A stretch of DNA of 64,000 nucleotides from JAVBLG01 sp031553655 (GCA_031553655.1 JAVBLG010000101.1:1-64000); one strand, 5' to 3'. Shown: positions 1 to 9,902, counted from the stretch's first letter. The notes: generated from the sequence alone by a model not told the origin. Numbers and translations: made by a program.

Positions 1-2400
1 TCGATGAACCTCGCGGGCAACGCGACGTGCCGGATCGACTCCGGCAACGTGCTGCCGCTTCCCGCCGCGCAGCCCGCCAAGCCGCATCTGATCCAGACCA
101 ACGGCAAAAGCTTCGAACTCCTCGACAAGCAGAGCGACTCCGGCTTGACGATTACCGGCAACAACAGCTGTTTCTGGGAGCTTCAGGACAACCGGGCGTG
201 GAACTGGAAGATCTTTTTCCTCAAGTGTTCGGTCGCGCTCAAAGCCAACGATCCGGCGCAGGTTTCCACCTTTGACTTCACGTTGACCGCTCCCGAAAAG
301 GTCAAAGTCCGCGTTGACCGTTTCGGCCAGCCGATGGACCTCGATTTTTCCGGCAAAATCAAGCAGGAAGCCGATCTCAAAGCCGACCTCGAAGCCGACC
401 GCGCCTACTACGCTTCGCTGACGCCTCCGGCCCGCTCCACTTGGGGCGGGATGCCGGGCAGCGGCAAAAAGTACAATCTCAAATCGACCGGGTTTTTCCG
501 GATCGATAAAGTCGCCGGCCGCGACGTGATGGTCACGCCCGACGGCGATATTTTCTTTCAGCTTGGCGTCTGCGCCGTCAGCCCCGGCGACGATTTTACC
601 TACGTCAAAGGCCGCGAAGGCATCTACGAGTGGCTGCCGCCGAAGCAGGGCGAATTCGCCACCGCCTGGCGCAATCAGTGGGGGACCGATTTCTCCTATT
701 ACCTCGCCAACCGCATCCGCAAGACCGGCCAGCCGCATGACCTGACGCAGTGGAAGTCGGAATTCATCAACCGTCTCCGCAAATGGGGCTTCAACAGCGA
801 AGGCGCTTTTACCTCGCCGACCGTCGCGCTCAACACCGCCGAGAAGTTCGCGCGCACTCCCTTCGTGCCCGGCATGAAGGGCCTGATCGGCGAAATCTAC
901 GACCCCTTCGACCCTGAAATCCGCAAGTCGATGGATGAGAAATTCCGCCGCTTGAAGGACTCCGCCAACGATCCCTCGATCATCGGCTACTTCTTCAGCA
1001 ACGAACAGGCCTACGGCGAAGTCCCGCGCCGCATCCCGGCAATGAAAGGCTCCGTCGCCGCCAAGCGTGAACTCGTCGCCATGCTCCAGAAGAAGTACGG
1101 CACCATCGCCGCCTTCAACGCCGCCTGGCAGTGCTCCGCCGCCGTTTTCGCCGATCTCGCCGACACCGAGCTTCAGCTGACCACCGCGCAAGCCCACGAA
1201 GACGCCGAAGCCTTCGCCGATTACTTCTTCGAGGAATACTTCAAGCTCCTCGGCACCACCTTCAAGAAGTATGACCAAAATCACCTGCTGATCGGCACCC
1301 GCTTCCTCAACTCCCATGGCAATCTCGAAAAAGTCGTCGCCGCCTGCGGGCGTTATTGCGACGTTTTCAGCATCAACTACTACACGCGTTCGATCGACCG
1401 GGAATTCCTTGGTCGCGTCCATCGTGCCGCCGGGAAGCCTTTGCTGCTCTCCGAGTGGAGCTTCGGCACCGCCGAACACGGCCTCGCGGGCGGCGTGATC
1501 GATACCGCCAACCAGCGCGAACGCGGCGAAGCCTACCGCAACTATGTCGAAAACGCCGCCGCGCTGCCCTACGTCATCGGTCACCAGTGGTTCGCCTGTC
1601 TCGATCAGGCGCTGACCGGACGTTATTTCCAGCAATACAACGGCGAGAGCCAGAACATCGGCCTCGTCGACGTCGCCGACCGCCCGTTCAAGGATTTCCT
1701 CGCCGAAGTGATGAAAACCAACAGCCGCATCTATGACGTCATGCTTGGCAAAGATCACCCCTTCGTCAGCAAATCGCTCGCTTCCGCCACCGGCCGCGGC
1801 GGCCGCACGCTGGTCATCCCCCGCGCGCTCCCCGGCCACAAGGTCGACGGACTCAAAGAACCCTGGCCCGGCCGCCCCGCCGAACGTCTCGACAGCTCGA
1901 CGCTGGTCCAAGGCACCGCCCAGGGCGGAGGTGCCGCCGACTTCTGGTTCTGCTTCGACGACACCAATCTCTACTGCTACATCGAAGTCGTCGATCCCAC
2001 TCCGATGCGGAACAAGTGGAAAAACGGCGACCTCTGGCAGGGCGACTGCGTCGAACTCTTCATCGGCGGGGAAAAGCTCGCTCAGAACGGCTCCGTCCTC
2101 TTCTCCGACCGCCATTTGCTGATCTCCGCCAAACCCGGCGGCGGCAGCTGGCTGGTCGGCGCGCAAAAATCCGTCAAACTCGACGTCGTCACCCTCCCGC
2201 GCGCCAACGGCTACACCATGGAAATCGGCATCCCGTGGACCGAGCTCGGCATCAAGCCCGCCACCGGCACCAAATTCCGCTTCGACCTCGGCCTCGACAA
2301 CAGCGACGACTCCCGCCGCCTCCCGCAACTCATTTGGAGCGGCTCCGCCTCCAACAGCTCCGACCGTACCGGCTGGGGAAGTGCCACCCTCGTTGACTAA
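1..2400 (+). CDS. Clan GH-A glycoside hydrolase (GH50/agarase-like) with C-terminal CBM9-like domain, 5' partial
   Basis: The frame is open to the window edge, so the N-terminus is probably missing; the first Met is at base 4 and no signal peptide or ribosome site is visible. From about residue 165 it resembles the TIM barrel of GH50/GH42-type glycosidases: a 'VTPDGDIFFQLGV' entry, 'FSNEQ' near residue 340 as likely acid/base Glu, and 'LLLSEWSFG' near 490 as likely nucleophile Glu. Residues from about 650 to the end match the carbohydrate-binding family 9/DOMON-like fold (DFWFCFDDTNLYCYIEVVD, then GDCVELFIGG). It probably cleaves a beta-linked galactan or similar polysaccharide; the substrate is not readable. 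GC-rich codon use and this architecture are more typical of Lentisphaerae/Victivallis than of the sulfate-reducer-like genes that follow. The exact GH family is uncertain. Confidence 0.75.
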   Translation, partial: SMNLAGNATCRIDSGNVLPLPAAQPAKPHLIQTNGKSFELLDKQSDSGLTITGNNSCFWELQDNRAWNWKIFFLKCSVALKANDPAQVSTFDFTLTAPEKVKVRVDRFGQPMDLDFSGKIKQEADLKADLEADRAYYASLTPPARSTWGGMPGSGKKYNLKSTGFFRIDKVAGRDVMVTPDGDIFFQLGVCAVSPGDDFTYVKGREGIYEWLPPKQGEFATAWRNQWGTDFSYYLANRIRKTGQPHDLTQWKSEFINRLRKWGFNSEGAFTSPTVALNTAEKFARTPFVPGMKGLIGEIYDPFDPEIRKSMDEKFRRLKDSANDPSIIGYFFSNEQAYGEVPRRIPAMKGSVAAKRELVAMLQKKYGTIAAFNAAWQCSAAVFADLADTELQLTTAQAHEDAEAFADYFFEEYFKLLGTTFKKYDQNHLLIGTRFLNSHGNLEKVVAACGRYCDVFSINYYTRSIDREFLGRVHRAAGKPLLLSEWSFGTAEHGLAGGVIDTANQRERGEAYRNYVENAAALPYVIGHQWFACLDQALTGRYFQQYNGESQNIGLVDVADRPFKDFLAEVMKTNSRIYDVMLGKDHPFVSKSLASATGRGGRTLVIPRALPGHKVDGLKEPWPGRPAERLDSSTLVQGTAQGGGAADFWFCFDDTNLYCYIEVVDPTPMRNKWKNGDLWQGDCVELFIGGEKLAQNGSVLFSDRHLLISAKPGGGSWLVGAQKSVKLDVVTLPRANGYTMEIGIPWTELGIKPATGTKFRFDLGLDNSDDSRRLPQLIWSGSASNSSDRTGWGSATLVD

Positions 2401-2414
2401 GATCAGTTGAAGAC

Positions 2415-2474
2415 TTGGGGAGGGGAAGAAAAAATTTCTTTCACAAGAAAGAAATCTTTTCTTCCCCTCCCCAA
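2415..2474 (+). terminator. Long hairpin terminator after the glycosidase
   Basis: Arms 2415-2442 and 2447-2474 are complementary over 28 bp with one mismatch, and the loop is ACAA. The stem has a G-rich base and an A/T-rich top. It begins 15 bases after the stop codon. It lacks a clean U-tract, but its position and strength point to a transcription end. Confidence 0.75.
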
Positions 2475-2841
2475 ACCCCACCCCATCTCTCAAAAACTCT
2501 CATTTGCAGGTCGTCATTTTTTCACAGTCCATCCCTCCACTCGCATAGCTCCATTCTTTACTCTCCTCATTGCCGATTAAGCGCGAATGTCCCAGATCAT
2601 ATCCGGACTATCAGGGCGTTTCTCTCATTTTATTTACAAAGAGCCTTAGCCTGAAAGGTCTGGAGGCATGATTCCATAATTATTTTAAGATGGATACAAT
2701 TCTTTTTAGTCGTTCATCTTAATAATGTCATTTATCGGCCCTCAATAATAAAAAAAAGATATGGCCAATCATACGAAATATAATTGCAAATTTAATCATA
2801 GGCGGTAATTGGCACAATATGGATAGTCTATGGAGGGAATC
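2475..2841. other. Intergenic, no gene seen
   Basis: About 370 bases between the glycosidase terminator and the methyltransferase. No convincing coding frame or RNA gene is visible. Base composition changes from GC-rich to AT-rich in this stretch, so any junction between the two compositional regimes lies here or just upstream. Confidence 0.6.
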
Positions 2842-3543
2842 ATGGCTCCTAGTAACTGTCACAAGCCCTATCCAAATAATCACCGGCCGCACAACAAGGA
2901 ACGTTGCCGGTCCGAAGCTGCTGAAATATGGAACCATCTCAACCTGCGCAAGGGGGTAAAAATTTTCGACTGCCCCTGCGGACGAGGCCATATTTCTATG
3001 GAATTAGCTCGGCTTGGAGCTTTTGTGGTGGGCATGGATATTAATCCAGGCTTTATTATAAATGTGAAAAAAAAAATTGAAACCGAAGGATTGAAAGCCT
3101 TCTTTTATGTGGGAGATATGCGCCGCGCCTGTTACCGGGGCGGCTGCGATTTGCTGCTCAACTGGTTCAACAGCTTCAACCGCGTTGAGGAAGAAGAGGA
3201 GAATATATTCACCATGTTACGCTTCGCGGGCTGTTTGAAGGCCGGCGGAACACTATTGATGAAAAACCTCAATCCTAAAGAGGTTTGCCATGCCGCGCCA
3301 AATAGAGAATATAGCGGCAAAATCCCTTCGCCATACTGTAATTACGCCCGGGAATGCTCCCGGGCGATTTTTCCTTCAGCGCGCCGGCACGACGCTCAGA
3401 ACTTCACTCCGCACATATATACTCTTGAAGAGTATGAAAATATGTTCCATGCGGCCGGGTTGCGCATAAAGGGTGTATGGGGAGAACATTTCACCCCATA
3501 CACCAAATTTTCCCGAAACACTATTATAGCTGCGGAAAAGTAG
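2842..3543 (+). CDS. Class I SAM-dependent methyltransferase
   Basis: A 233-residue single-domain Rossmann methyltransferase. Motif I is 'IFDCPCGRGHISMEL' near residue 40 (glycine-rich SAM loop), followed by 'VGMDINPGF' with the acidic residue that binds the SAM ribose, and 'GTLLMKNLNP' further on. The start is placed at the ATG at 2842 because GGAGG at 2832-2836 sits just upstream; an in-frame ATG at 2830 would overlap that site. The target (small molecule, protein or RNA) cannot be told from the sequence. It stands alone, convergent with the quinone oxidoreductase gene 25 bases downstream. Confidence 0.8.
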   Translation: MAPSNCHKPYPNNHRPHNKERCRSEAAEIWNHLNLRKGVKIFDCPCGRGHISMELARLGAFVVGMDINPGFIINVKKKIETEGLKAFFYVGDMRRACYRGGCDLLLNWFNSFNRVEEEEENIFTMLRFAGCLKAGGTLLMKNLNPKEVCHAAPNREYSGKIPSPYCNYARECSRAIFPSARRHDAQNFTPHIYTLEEYENMFHAAGLRIKGVWGEHFTPYTKFSRNTIIAAEK

Positions 3544-3568
3544 CATTACTCTTCCTCCCCCAACATTC

Positions 3569-4543
3569 TCACGGCACAAGCACCGAGGCCCCGGAAAGCC
3601 TGCGCGACTCCATGGCCCTATGTGCCTCAACCACATCGGCCAGAGCAAAAAGGTTGCGTGGGGCGGCCTTAATTTTGCCGCTGTCCAGCATGGCGAAAAG
3701 TTCCGCGCTCATGGCCAACAACGAGGCCCTATCATGGGCATAGGCGGCCAGATTGGGACGAGTGGCGAAAAGCGACCCCTTTTGCATCAACAGCAAGGGA
3801 GCGAACGACGGTACCGGACCGGATGAATTGCCAAAGCTTACCCACAGGCCACGCAATTGAATGCAGTCCAAAGACGCGGGAAAGGTGTCTTTACCCACAC
3901 CGTCGTATACAACGCTCACCCCTTTGCCATCGGTCAGATCCTTCACTCGCTCCACAAAATTTTCCCGGCTGTGGATGATTATGTGTTCGCAACCGGCTTC
4001 TTTGGCCAGAGCGGCCTTTTCATCGGTGCTCACGGTACCGATCAGACGCACGCCGAGCGCTCTGGCCCACTGGCAGGCGATAAGGCCCACAGCCCCCGCA
4101 ACGCCGTGGAACAGAACTGTTTCGCCCGGTTCCAAACACTTGGTCTGGCGAAAAAGATACTGCACGGTAAGGCCTTTCAGCATCACCGAAGCCGCGTCGG
4201 CATCAGCCACGCCGTCAGGAAGGCGTACAAGTTCCGAAGCGGGCATAACCCGTCCCTCGCTGTACGAACCGAGTGGCCCGCCGCAGTAGGCAACTCGGTC
4301 GCCAACAGCCAAATCGGCAACGCCATCGCCAAGTTCTTCAATTACGCCCGCCCCTTCCTTGCCGAGATATCCGGGCAAGGGCTGTGGGTAGAGCCCGTTA
4401 CGATTATATATATCTATAAAATTAAGCCCGATGGCCGTATGGCGCACCCGGGCTTCGCCAGGACCGGGGCGGCCGAGAGGCATATTTTCAAGAGTCATTG
4501 CCTCCGGACCGCCAAATTCACGGATTACTACTGTCTTAACCAT
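3569..4543 (-). CDS. NADPH:quinone oxidoreductase, zinc-independent MDR family (QorA-like)
   Basis: 324 residues, the usual length for QOR-type medium-chain dehydrogenases/reductases. An N-terminal GroES-like domain starts 'VVIREFGGPEAMTLENMPLG'. A Rossmann domain carries the nucleotide loop 'FHGVAGAVGLIACQWA' around residue 145. The zinc-binding cysteines of alcohol dehydrogenases are absent, which fits the quinone reductase branch. It would reduce quinones or enones with NADPH in the cytosol. A ribosome site AGGAG lies just before the ATG. It is downstream of the DASS transporter on the same strand with a gap of about 100 bases, so co-transcription is possible but not shown. Confidence 0.87.
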   Translation of the reverse strand: MVKTVVIREFGGPEAMTLENMPLGRPGPGEARVRHTAIGLNFIDIYNRNGLYPQPLPGYLGKEGAGVIEELGDGVADLAVGDRVAYCGGPLGSYSEGRVMPASELVRLPDGVADADAASVMLKGLTVQYLFRQTKCLEPGETVLFHGVAGAVGLIACQWARALGVRLIGTVSTDEKAALAKEAGCEHIIIHSRENFVERVKDLTDGKGVSVVYDGVGKDTFPASLDCIQLRGLWVSFGNSSGPVPSFAPLLLMQKGSLFATRPNLAAYAHDRASLLAMSAELFAMLDSGKIKAAPRNLFALADVVEAHRAMESRRLSGASVLVP

Positions 4544-4639
4544 CTTTTACTCCTACGCGGCGATAAAAAAAGGACGCCACCAAATGGTGAACGCCCTATT
4601 TTATAAAATTATCTATAAACCGGCAAGCTTGTCGCTGGT

Positions 4640-6193
4640 CTATACATAACCCAAGAATTTCCAATAGGTCGCCGCCAGCAGCATAATCAGCCCGTAGGCG
4701 ATAATGGTCAGCGGTATGCCGGTTTTGACAAAGTCGCCCACGGAAAAGGTTTCTGTTCCGTAAGCAATCATGTTCTGTGGGGCGTTAACCGGTAAAATAA
4801 AGCCGAAGCTTACCACATATTGCAAAATCATGGTCATGCCCAGTACGTTGATGCCGCCGCCCTTTGTTTTGGCCACTTCAGTGAGCACGGCAATGATGAT
4901 GGGTATCAGCGCGGCGGCCAGGGCTGTGGCCGAGGCAAATCCCATATGGATAATAATCAGGAACAGTGCCATGATTGCCAAAATGACAAACGGCGTGCTT
5001 GAGGCCAGACCGAAAGTGGGCACCAGAATCTGAGCCAACCAGGTTCCGGCCTTGGTGGTGATTATGGCTGAACCAAGGCTTATGCCTATGCCGAAAAGTA
5101 CAATTGTGCCCCAGTTGATCTTGCTCTGCGCCTCACTCCAGGTCATCACGCCAAGGCCGGGAATGAACATCAAGGTAACGGCAAGCACTGTAATAGAGGC
5201 AGTGTCAAAAGGATGTATGGTTTTTTTGGCCAGCTCACCGGTAATGCCGAAGTCTCCAAAGGTCTTCTTTTCGAGTATCCAGAAAGCAAGCAGGCATATG
5301 GATATGACCATCAGCTTGATCTCGGCGGGCTTCATCGGGCCAAGGGCAGCCAGCTCGCGGCGGATAACTTCCTTGCCACCTTCAATTTCCTTCACTTCCG
5401 GGGGCATGATCCACAGCAGAGTGAAATAGAGGGCTACGGACATCAAAACGGCAAAGGGCGCGGCGGCCACAAACCATTCCATCCAGCTTATATCCTGGCC
5501 AAGAAGATTTTTAATGAAGTTGACGGCAATCATGTTCTGGGCGGCGGCGGTTTTGACCCCAACGTTCCATATGCTGTCGGCCTGGGCGCAGGCAATCATA
5601 AGAATGGCCGCGAAACGGCTTTTTTTGTCAATCTTGAAGGCGGAAATAATGCCGAGGATAATGGGCACTATACAGGCCACACGGGCCGTGGTGGAGGGTA
5701 CGAAAAAACTCAGGACAAAGCCCACCATAATAACGCCGGCCAGCACGTTTTTGGTCTTGGCCCCCACCAGTGACAATACTTTCAGGGCCAGGCGCCGGTC
5801 AAAACCGGTTTTCTGCATGGCCACAGCCAGAAACAGAGCGGCAGCCACAAGGGCCCACGCCGTGTTGGCCAGCCCTCCCAGTCCCATGGTCAGGCCTCGG
5901 CCCATGCCATAGACCACATTGGGGTCGTTAACCGTTGGGGCCGTGCCCAAAGACAGGGTCATGAGCGAGAGGATCACCGCCGCGCTCACAGGATAGGAAA
6001 CGCCTTCCGTCATCCACAGGATAACGGAGAACACAAGCAGCCCCAACATACGTTGGCCTGCCACGGGCAAACCTTCCGGTTGGGGCATCATCAAAATGGC
6101 AAAAAATACCAGTAGCGCCAAGGGTAAGCCTATTTTCTTGCGCAATGGAGTGCCTTCGGGGAAGGCCTGAGACAAAACGGAGGTGTTTGGCAT
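4640..6193 (-). CDS. DASS-family (SLC13) anion/dicarboxylate:Na+ symporter
   Basis: 517 residues with about a dozen hydrophobic segments. Recognisable DASS features are the N-terminal 'LPLALLVFFAILMMPQPEG', 'GLLVFSVILWMTEGVSYPVSAAVI', 'FVPSTTARVACIVPIILGI' with the conserved Ser-Thr/Asn substrate loop, and the late repeat 'FILPVNAPQNMIAYGT' containing the second loop. The family imports dicarboxylates, sulfate or related anions with sodium; which one is not readable. In sulfate reducers these carriers supply malate, fumarate or sulfonated compounds. The start has AGGAAG 7 bases upstream. It is divergent from the tRNA-Met gene. Confidence 0.9.
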   Translation of the reverse strand: MPNTSVLSQAFPEGTPLRKKIGLPLALLVFFAILMMPQPEGLPVAGQRMLGLLVFSVILWMTEGVSYPVSAAVILSLMTLSLGTAPTVNDPNVVYGMGRGLTMGLGGLANTAWALVAAALFLAVAMQKTGFDRRLALKVLSLVGAKTKNVLAGVIMVGFVLSFFVPSTTARVACIVPIILGIISAFKIDKKSRFAAILMIACAQADSIWNVGVKTAAAQNMIAVNFIKNLLGQDISWMEWFVAAAPFAVLMSVALYFTLLWIMPPEVKEIEGGKEVIRRELAALGPMKPAEIKLMVISICLLAFWILEKKTFGDFGITGELAKKTIHPFDTASITVLAVTLMFIPGLGVMTWSEAQSKINWGTIVLFGIGISLGSAIITTKAGTWLAQILVPTFGLASSTPFVILAIMALFLIIIHMGFASATALAAALIPIIIAVLTEVAKTKGGGINVLGMTMILQYVVSFGFILPVNAPQNMIAYGTETFSVGDFVKTGIPLTIIAYGLIMLLAATYWKFLGYV

Positions 6194-6400
6194 ACTGACT
6201 TCCTGTAACGTTGATTGTTAAATAATTTTGCTTTGTTGAACCTCTGTCGCGCTCCCATCTTGCTCCCTGAACCTTCGTTGTGGCCTACAACGTCGATTTT
6301 ATCCGGCACTACTATCTATTCATTTGTATGTCAATACTACAATAAAAAATTTTAATGCCTAAAATGTGACATGTTCAACAAAATATACTCAACAAAACAC

Positions 6401-6430
6401 TTGACCTGGGATGCAGTTACAGGATAAATA
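6401..6430 (+). promoter_or_regulatory. Sigma-70-type promoter of tRNA-Met
   Basis: A -35 TTGACC (6401-6406) and -10 TAAATA (6425-6430) are separated by 18 bases. The tRNA begins 16 bases further on. Confidence 0.65.
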
Positions 6431-6445
6431 TTCAAATTGTAGTTC

Positions 6446-6521
6446 GGGCCTATAGCTCAGTTGGTAGAGCCACCGGCTCATAACCGGATGGTCCTGGGTT
6501 CAAATCCTAGTGGGCCCACCA
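6446..6521 (+). tRNA. tRNA-Met(CAT), elongator type
   Basis: 76 nt with CCA encoded. The acceptor arm GGGCCTA pairs with TGGGCCC, D-stem GCTC/GAGC, anticodon loop CTCATAA (anticodon CAT), T-arm CTGGG-TTCAAAT-CCTAG. One A-A mismatch sits at the top of the anticodon stem. An elongator rather than initiator tRNA is inferred from the fully paired acceptor end. A lysidine-modified tRNA-Ile(CAT) cannot be excluded by eye. It has its own promoter and terminator. Confidence 0.93.
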
Positions 6522-6534
6522 CAAAGATGAAAAC

Positions 6535-6591
6535 GGGTGTTTGCCAAAGTCCATATTTACTACGGACACAAGGCAAACACCCTTTTCTTTT
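6535..6591 (+). terminator. Intrinsic terminator of tRNA-Met
   Basis: An 11-bp stem GGGTGTTTGCC (6535-6545) pairs with 6572-6582. An inner GTCC/GGAC stem lies in the loop, and TTTTCTTTT follows at once. Confidence 0.9.
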
Positions 6592-6761
6592 GCCTGTGGT
6601 GGTATACCCCGAACCATAGAAGTGCTCCCCAAAAATCGTACAGATGTGATAGCTACTCATACCAAGTTGCCATCAGAGCCATTGAATCTCCTCTGAATGC
6701 CTTGGGACGCAATGGCTGGAAAAGCGGCTTTGATCGCATGGTATCAGATACAAACTACTCC

Positions 6762-9700
6762 TTATACTACTGGCGCAACTTCTCCGGTTGTCTGCGCTTC
6801 CGGCTGTTCAACTTTTTTTCTGGCAAAGAAACGAGTCACCAGGACGAAAAACAGCGGCGTATAGTAGACGCCCAAACACGTGGCCGTGATCATGCCTGCC
6901 AGAACCGCCGTACCGAGAGCGTTTTGTGCGCCGGAACCGGCCCCGCTGCTTATGGCGAGCGGCACAACTCCGAGGATGAAGCACAGCGATGTCATGACGA
7001 TGGGCCGCAGACGAAGCCGGGCGGCTTCCACGGTGGCGGTGAACAGGTCTTTTCCTCCCTCATGCAGTTGCCGGGCAAACTCGACTATCAAAATGGAGTT
7101 TTTGGCGGACAGCCCGATAATGGCGAGCAGCGCAATCTGAAAATAAATGTCGATTGCCGCCTGACGCAGAACAATGCTGCCTAATGCCCCGACAATCCCT
7201 GTAGGAACAGCCATGAGCACGGCGAGGGGTATCGTCCAGCTTTCGTACAACGCGGCAAGACTGAGAAAAACAACGATGATCGAAATCGCGTACAACATCG
7301 GAGCCTGATCTCCAGCCATGCGCTCTTGGAGGGAAAGCCCCGTCCAGGCATAGTCAAACCCGGCTGGCAGCCCCGCCGCTATTTCCTCCATCGCCGCCAT
7401 CGCCTGTCCGGTGCTTTTCCCCGAAGCGGCCACTCCTTCGATTTTTACGGACGGAACGCCCTGATAGCGGGTCAGTTTGGGGGAAGCCGTCATGGATGTA
7501 ACAGTGAGGAAGCTGGAGAACGGCACCATTTCCCCTTTGGCGTTGCGGAGATAGTAGCGGGAAAAATCGTCCACGCTGGTGCGGAACGCCGGTTCGGCCT
7601 GCAAGTAGACCTTTTTCGTCCTGCCCTTATCGGAGAAGTCGTTGATGTATTCGCCTCCCCAATACGCGGCGAGTGCACCGTTGATGTCTCCCTTGTTCAA
7701 ACTGAAAGCCCCGGCCTTTTTACTGTCGATTTTCAGATCATATTGTTCGGCATCGTCCAGACCGCTATACCAAGCAAAGGATATCTCAGAGCGGCCACCA
7801 GCCGCCTGCAATGCGGCATCTTTGGCTTGCATCAAGGCCGAATGCCCCTTGGAACCGCGATCAATCAACTCCATATCAAATCCGCCAGAGTTGCCGAGTT
7901 CCATAACAGCGGGTGGAACCATGACCTGAATTCGCGCTCCGGGTATAGCTGCGAACCGTGCCGTGGCACGTTCCACAACAGCAAAAGCGCTTTGCTCTTT
8001 GCCGCGTTCGCTCCAGTCTTTGAGCAAAGGTAAAACCATGCCGGAACCCTGGCCGCTTCCGCTGAATCCCCATCCTTTGACGGTCATGACGCTTTGTATG
8101 GAATCCTTTTCTTCGGTACGGAAATATTCGTCTATTTCCGCCAGAATTCTTTCAGTGCGCTCAAATGAGGCTCCAGGCGGCAACTGCACGTCAACATACA
8201 ACATCCCCTGGTCTTCATCCGGTAAAAAAGCGGTGGGGGACAACATGAATATCGCCACGCAAGCAGCCAGACCCGCGATGAAGAGTCCAATCCAACGTTT
8301 GGGTTTACCCACCATGCTTCTCACCCTGACGGCATAACGTTTGGTAACTCGGTCAAACCACTTGTTGAATTTTCCCAAAACGCCCTCACTAACGCCGTGC
8401 GCATGCGCGTGCAACATGGTGGCGCACAAAGCCGGAGTCAACACGATAGCCACGATCACGGACAGCACCATAGAGGTCACGATGGTGACGGAAAACTGCC
8501 TGTAGATGACGCCTGTAGAGCCAGACATAAAAGCCATGGGGACGAACACGGCGCAAATAACCACAGCCACACCGACCAGAGCGCCCGTTATCTGGCGCAT
8601 GGACTTGAGTGCGGCCTCTTTGGGAGAAAGGTTTTCATCCCGCATGAGGCGTTCCACGTTTTCCACCACCACAATGGCGTCATCCACCAGCAGGCCGATA
8701 GACAGAACCATCCCGAACATGGTCAACGTGTTGATGGAGAAACCCGCCGCCGCGAGCACCGCGAACACGCCGAGCAAAACCACTGGCACGGTGATGGCCG
8801 GGATGATTGTGGCGCGAAGGCTCTGCATGAACAGAAACATCACCGCCACAACGAACGCTATGGCTTCAAACAGAGTGCGCACCACCGCCGAAATGGATTT
8901 TTCGACAATCGGCGCCCGGTCATCCGCGTAGGCATACTTGAGTCCTGACGGGAAAAAGCGGGATAGGGACTCCAGTTCCGTCTTGATGCCTTTCGTCGTT
9001 TCCAGAACATTGGCTCCCGAAGCGAGCTTAAAGGCCATCCCGGTTCCTTCGCGGCCGTTATAGCGGATGCCGGTCGTGAAAGCCTCTTCGTTCAGTTCTA
9101 TACGCGCCACGTCTTTAAGGTGCAAAACAGAGCCGTCCTCTTCCACACGCAGTTGGAGGTCTTCAAATTCCTCCACTGTTTCCAAGCGTGAAGAGGCGTT
9201 TATGGCGATGCTGATTTCCTGTCCCTGCGGAGCGGGAGCCGCGCCCACCTGCCCACCGGCAACCTGAGCGTTTTGTTCCTGAACGGCGGCAATAATATCT
9301 TGCGGATTCAATCCGTACTGCCGCATTTTGTCCGGGTCGCACCAAATCCGCATAGCGTTCTGCCCGCCGTACAGCATGGCCGATCCCACCCCTTGAACCC
9401 GGCTCAGCGGGTCAAGAAGGGTGCTTGCCACATAGTCGCTTATGTCGTTGGGCCGCATAGCGCTGTTCGCATCATAAAAGGCGACCATCAAAAACGAGTT
9501 CTCAACGGATTTAGTAACCCGAACCCCTTGTCTCTGCACGACTTCCGGCAGTTGCGGCAAAGCCTGCTGCAATTTGTTCTGCACCTGAACCTGTGCCGTA
9601 TCGACATCTGTTCCAGAAGCGAAGGTGAAATACATTTCCACGTTACCGGAAGAATCGCAGGAGGAACGCATGTACAAAAGATTGTCCAGCCCCTTCATCT

Positions 9701-9902
9701 GCTGCTCAATGGCCTGTACCACGCTTTGATCGACAACGCTTGCCGACGCTCCGGGATATTGCCCGGAAACGGCTATCTGCGGCAGCGCTATATCCGGGTA
9801 TTGGGCGACAGGAAGGGAGCGGATGGTAAGCGCCCCAGCCAGCATGATCATAATGGCGATCACCCAGGCAAAAATCGGTCTTTTGATAAAAAATGCAGCC
9901 AT
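6762..9902 (-). CDS. RND multidrug efflux pump, inner-membrane transporter (AcrB/MexB type)
   Basis: 1046 residues, the standard HAE1-RND length. It starts 'FFIKRPIFAWVIAIMIMLAG', the canonical TM1 of the family. TM4 carries the paired aspartates 'GLLVDDAIVVVENVERL' of the proton relay, and two large periplasmic loops and the duplicated 'IGLSAKNSILIVEFA' segment are present. It would extrude hydrophobic drugs, bile acids or solvents from the periplasm/inner membrane, driven by protons, together with the adaptor encoded 6 bases upstream. No TolC-type outer-membrane channel is encoded nearby, so one must be supplied from elsewhere. Transcription probably starts at the MerR-type promoter at 11229-11259. 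Confidence 0.96.
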   Translation of the reverse strand: MAAFFIKRPIFAWVIAIMIMLAGALTIRSLPVAQYPDIALPQIAVSGQYPGASASVVDQSVVQAIEQQMKGLDNLLYMRSSCDSSGNVEMYFTFASGTDVDTAQVQVQNKLQQALPQLPEVVQRQGVRVTKSVENSFLMVAFYDANSAMRPNDISDYVASTLLDPLSRVQGVGSAMLYGGQNAMRIWCDPDKMRQYGLNPQDIIAAVQEQNAQVAGGQVGAAPAPQGQEISIAINASSRLETVEEFEDLQLRVEEDGSVLHLKDVARIELNEEAFTTGIRYNGREGTGMAFKLASGANVLETTKGIKTELESLSRFFPSGLKYAYADDRAPIVEKSISAVVRTLFEAIAFVVAVMFLFMQSLRATIIPAITVPVVLLGVFAVLAAAGFSINTLTMFGMVLSIGLLVDDAIVVVENVERLMRDENLSPKEAALKSMRQITGALVGVAVVICAVFVPMAFMSGSTGVIYRQFSVTIVTSMVLSVIVAIVLTPALCATMLHAHAHGVSEGVLGKFNKWFDRVTKRYAVRVRSMVGKPKRWIGLFIAGLAACVAIFMLSPTAFLPDEDQGMLYVDVQLPPGASFERTERILAEIDEYFRTEEKDSIQSVMTVKGWGFSGSGQGSGMVLPLLKDWSERGKEQSAFAVVERATARFAAIPGARIQVMVPPAVMELGNSGGFDMELIDRGSKGHSALMQAKDAALQAAGGRSEISFAWYSGLDDAEQYDLKIDSKKAGAFSLNKGDINGALAAYWGGEYINDFSDKGRTKKVYLQAEPAFRTSVDDFSRYYLRNAKGEMVPFSSFLTVTSMTASPKLTRYQGVPSVKIEGVAASGKSTGQAMAAMEEIAAGLPAGFDYAWTGLSLQERMAGDQAPMLYAISIIVVFLSLAALYESWTIPLAVLMAVPTGIVGALGSIVLRQAAIDIYFQIALLAIIGLSAKNSILIVEFARQLHEGGKDLFTATVEAARLRLRPIVMTSLCFILGVVPLAISSGAGSGAQNALGTAVLAGMITATCLGVYYTPLFFVLVTRFFARKKVEQPEAQTTGEVAPVV

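Noticed and set aside
2415..2654. 79-codon frame over the glycosidase terminator
   Set aside because: It starts inside the hairpin and has no protein-like composition.
6478..6660. A minus-strand frame ending in 'VVGPLGFEPRTIRL'
   Set aside because: It is the antisense of the tRNA-Met gene and its terminator. This peptide is a well-known false call over tRNAs.
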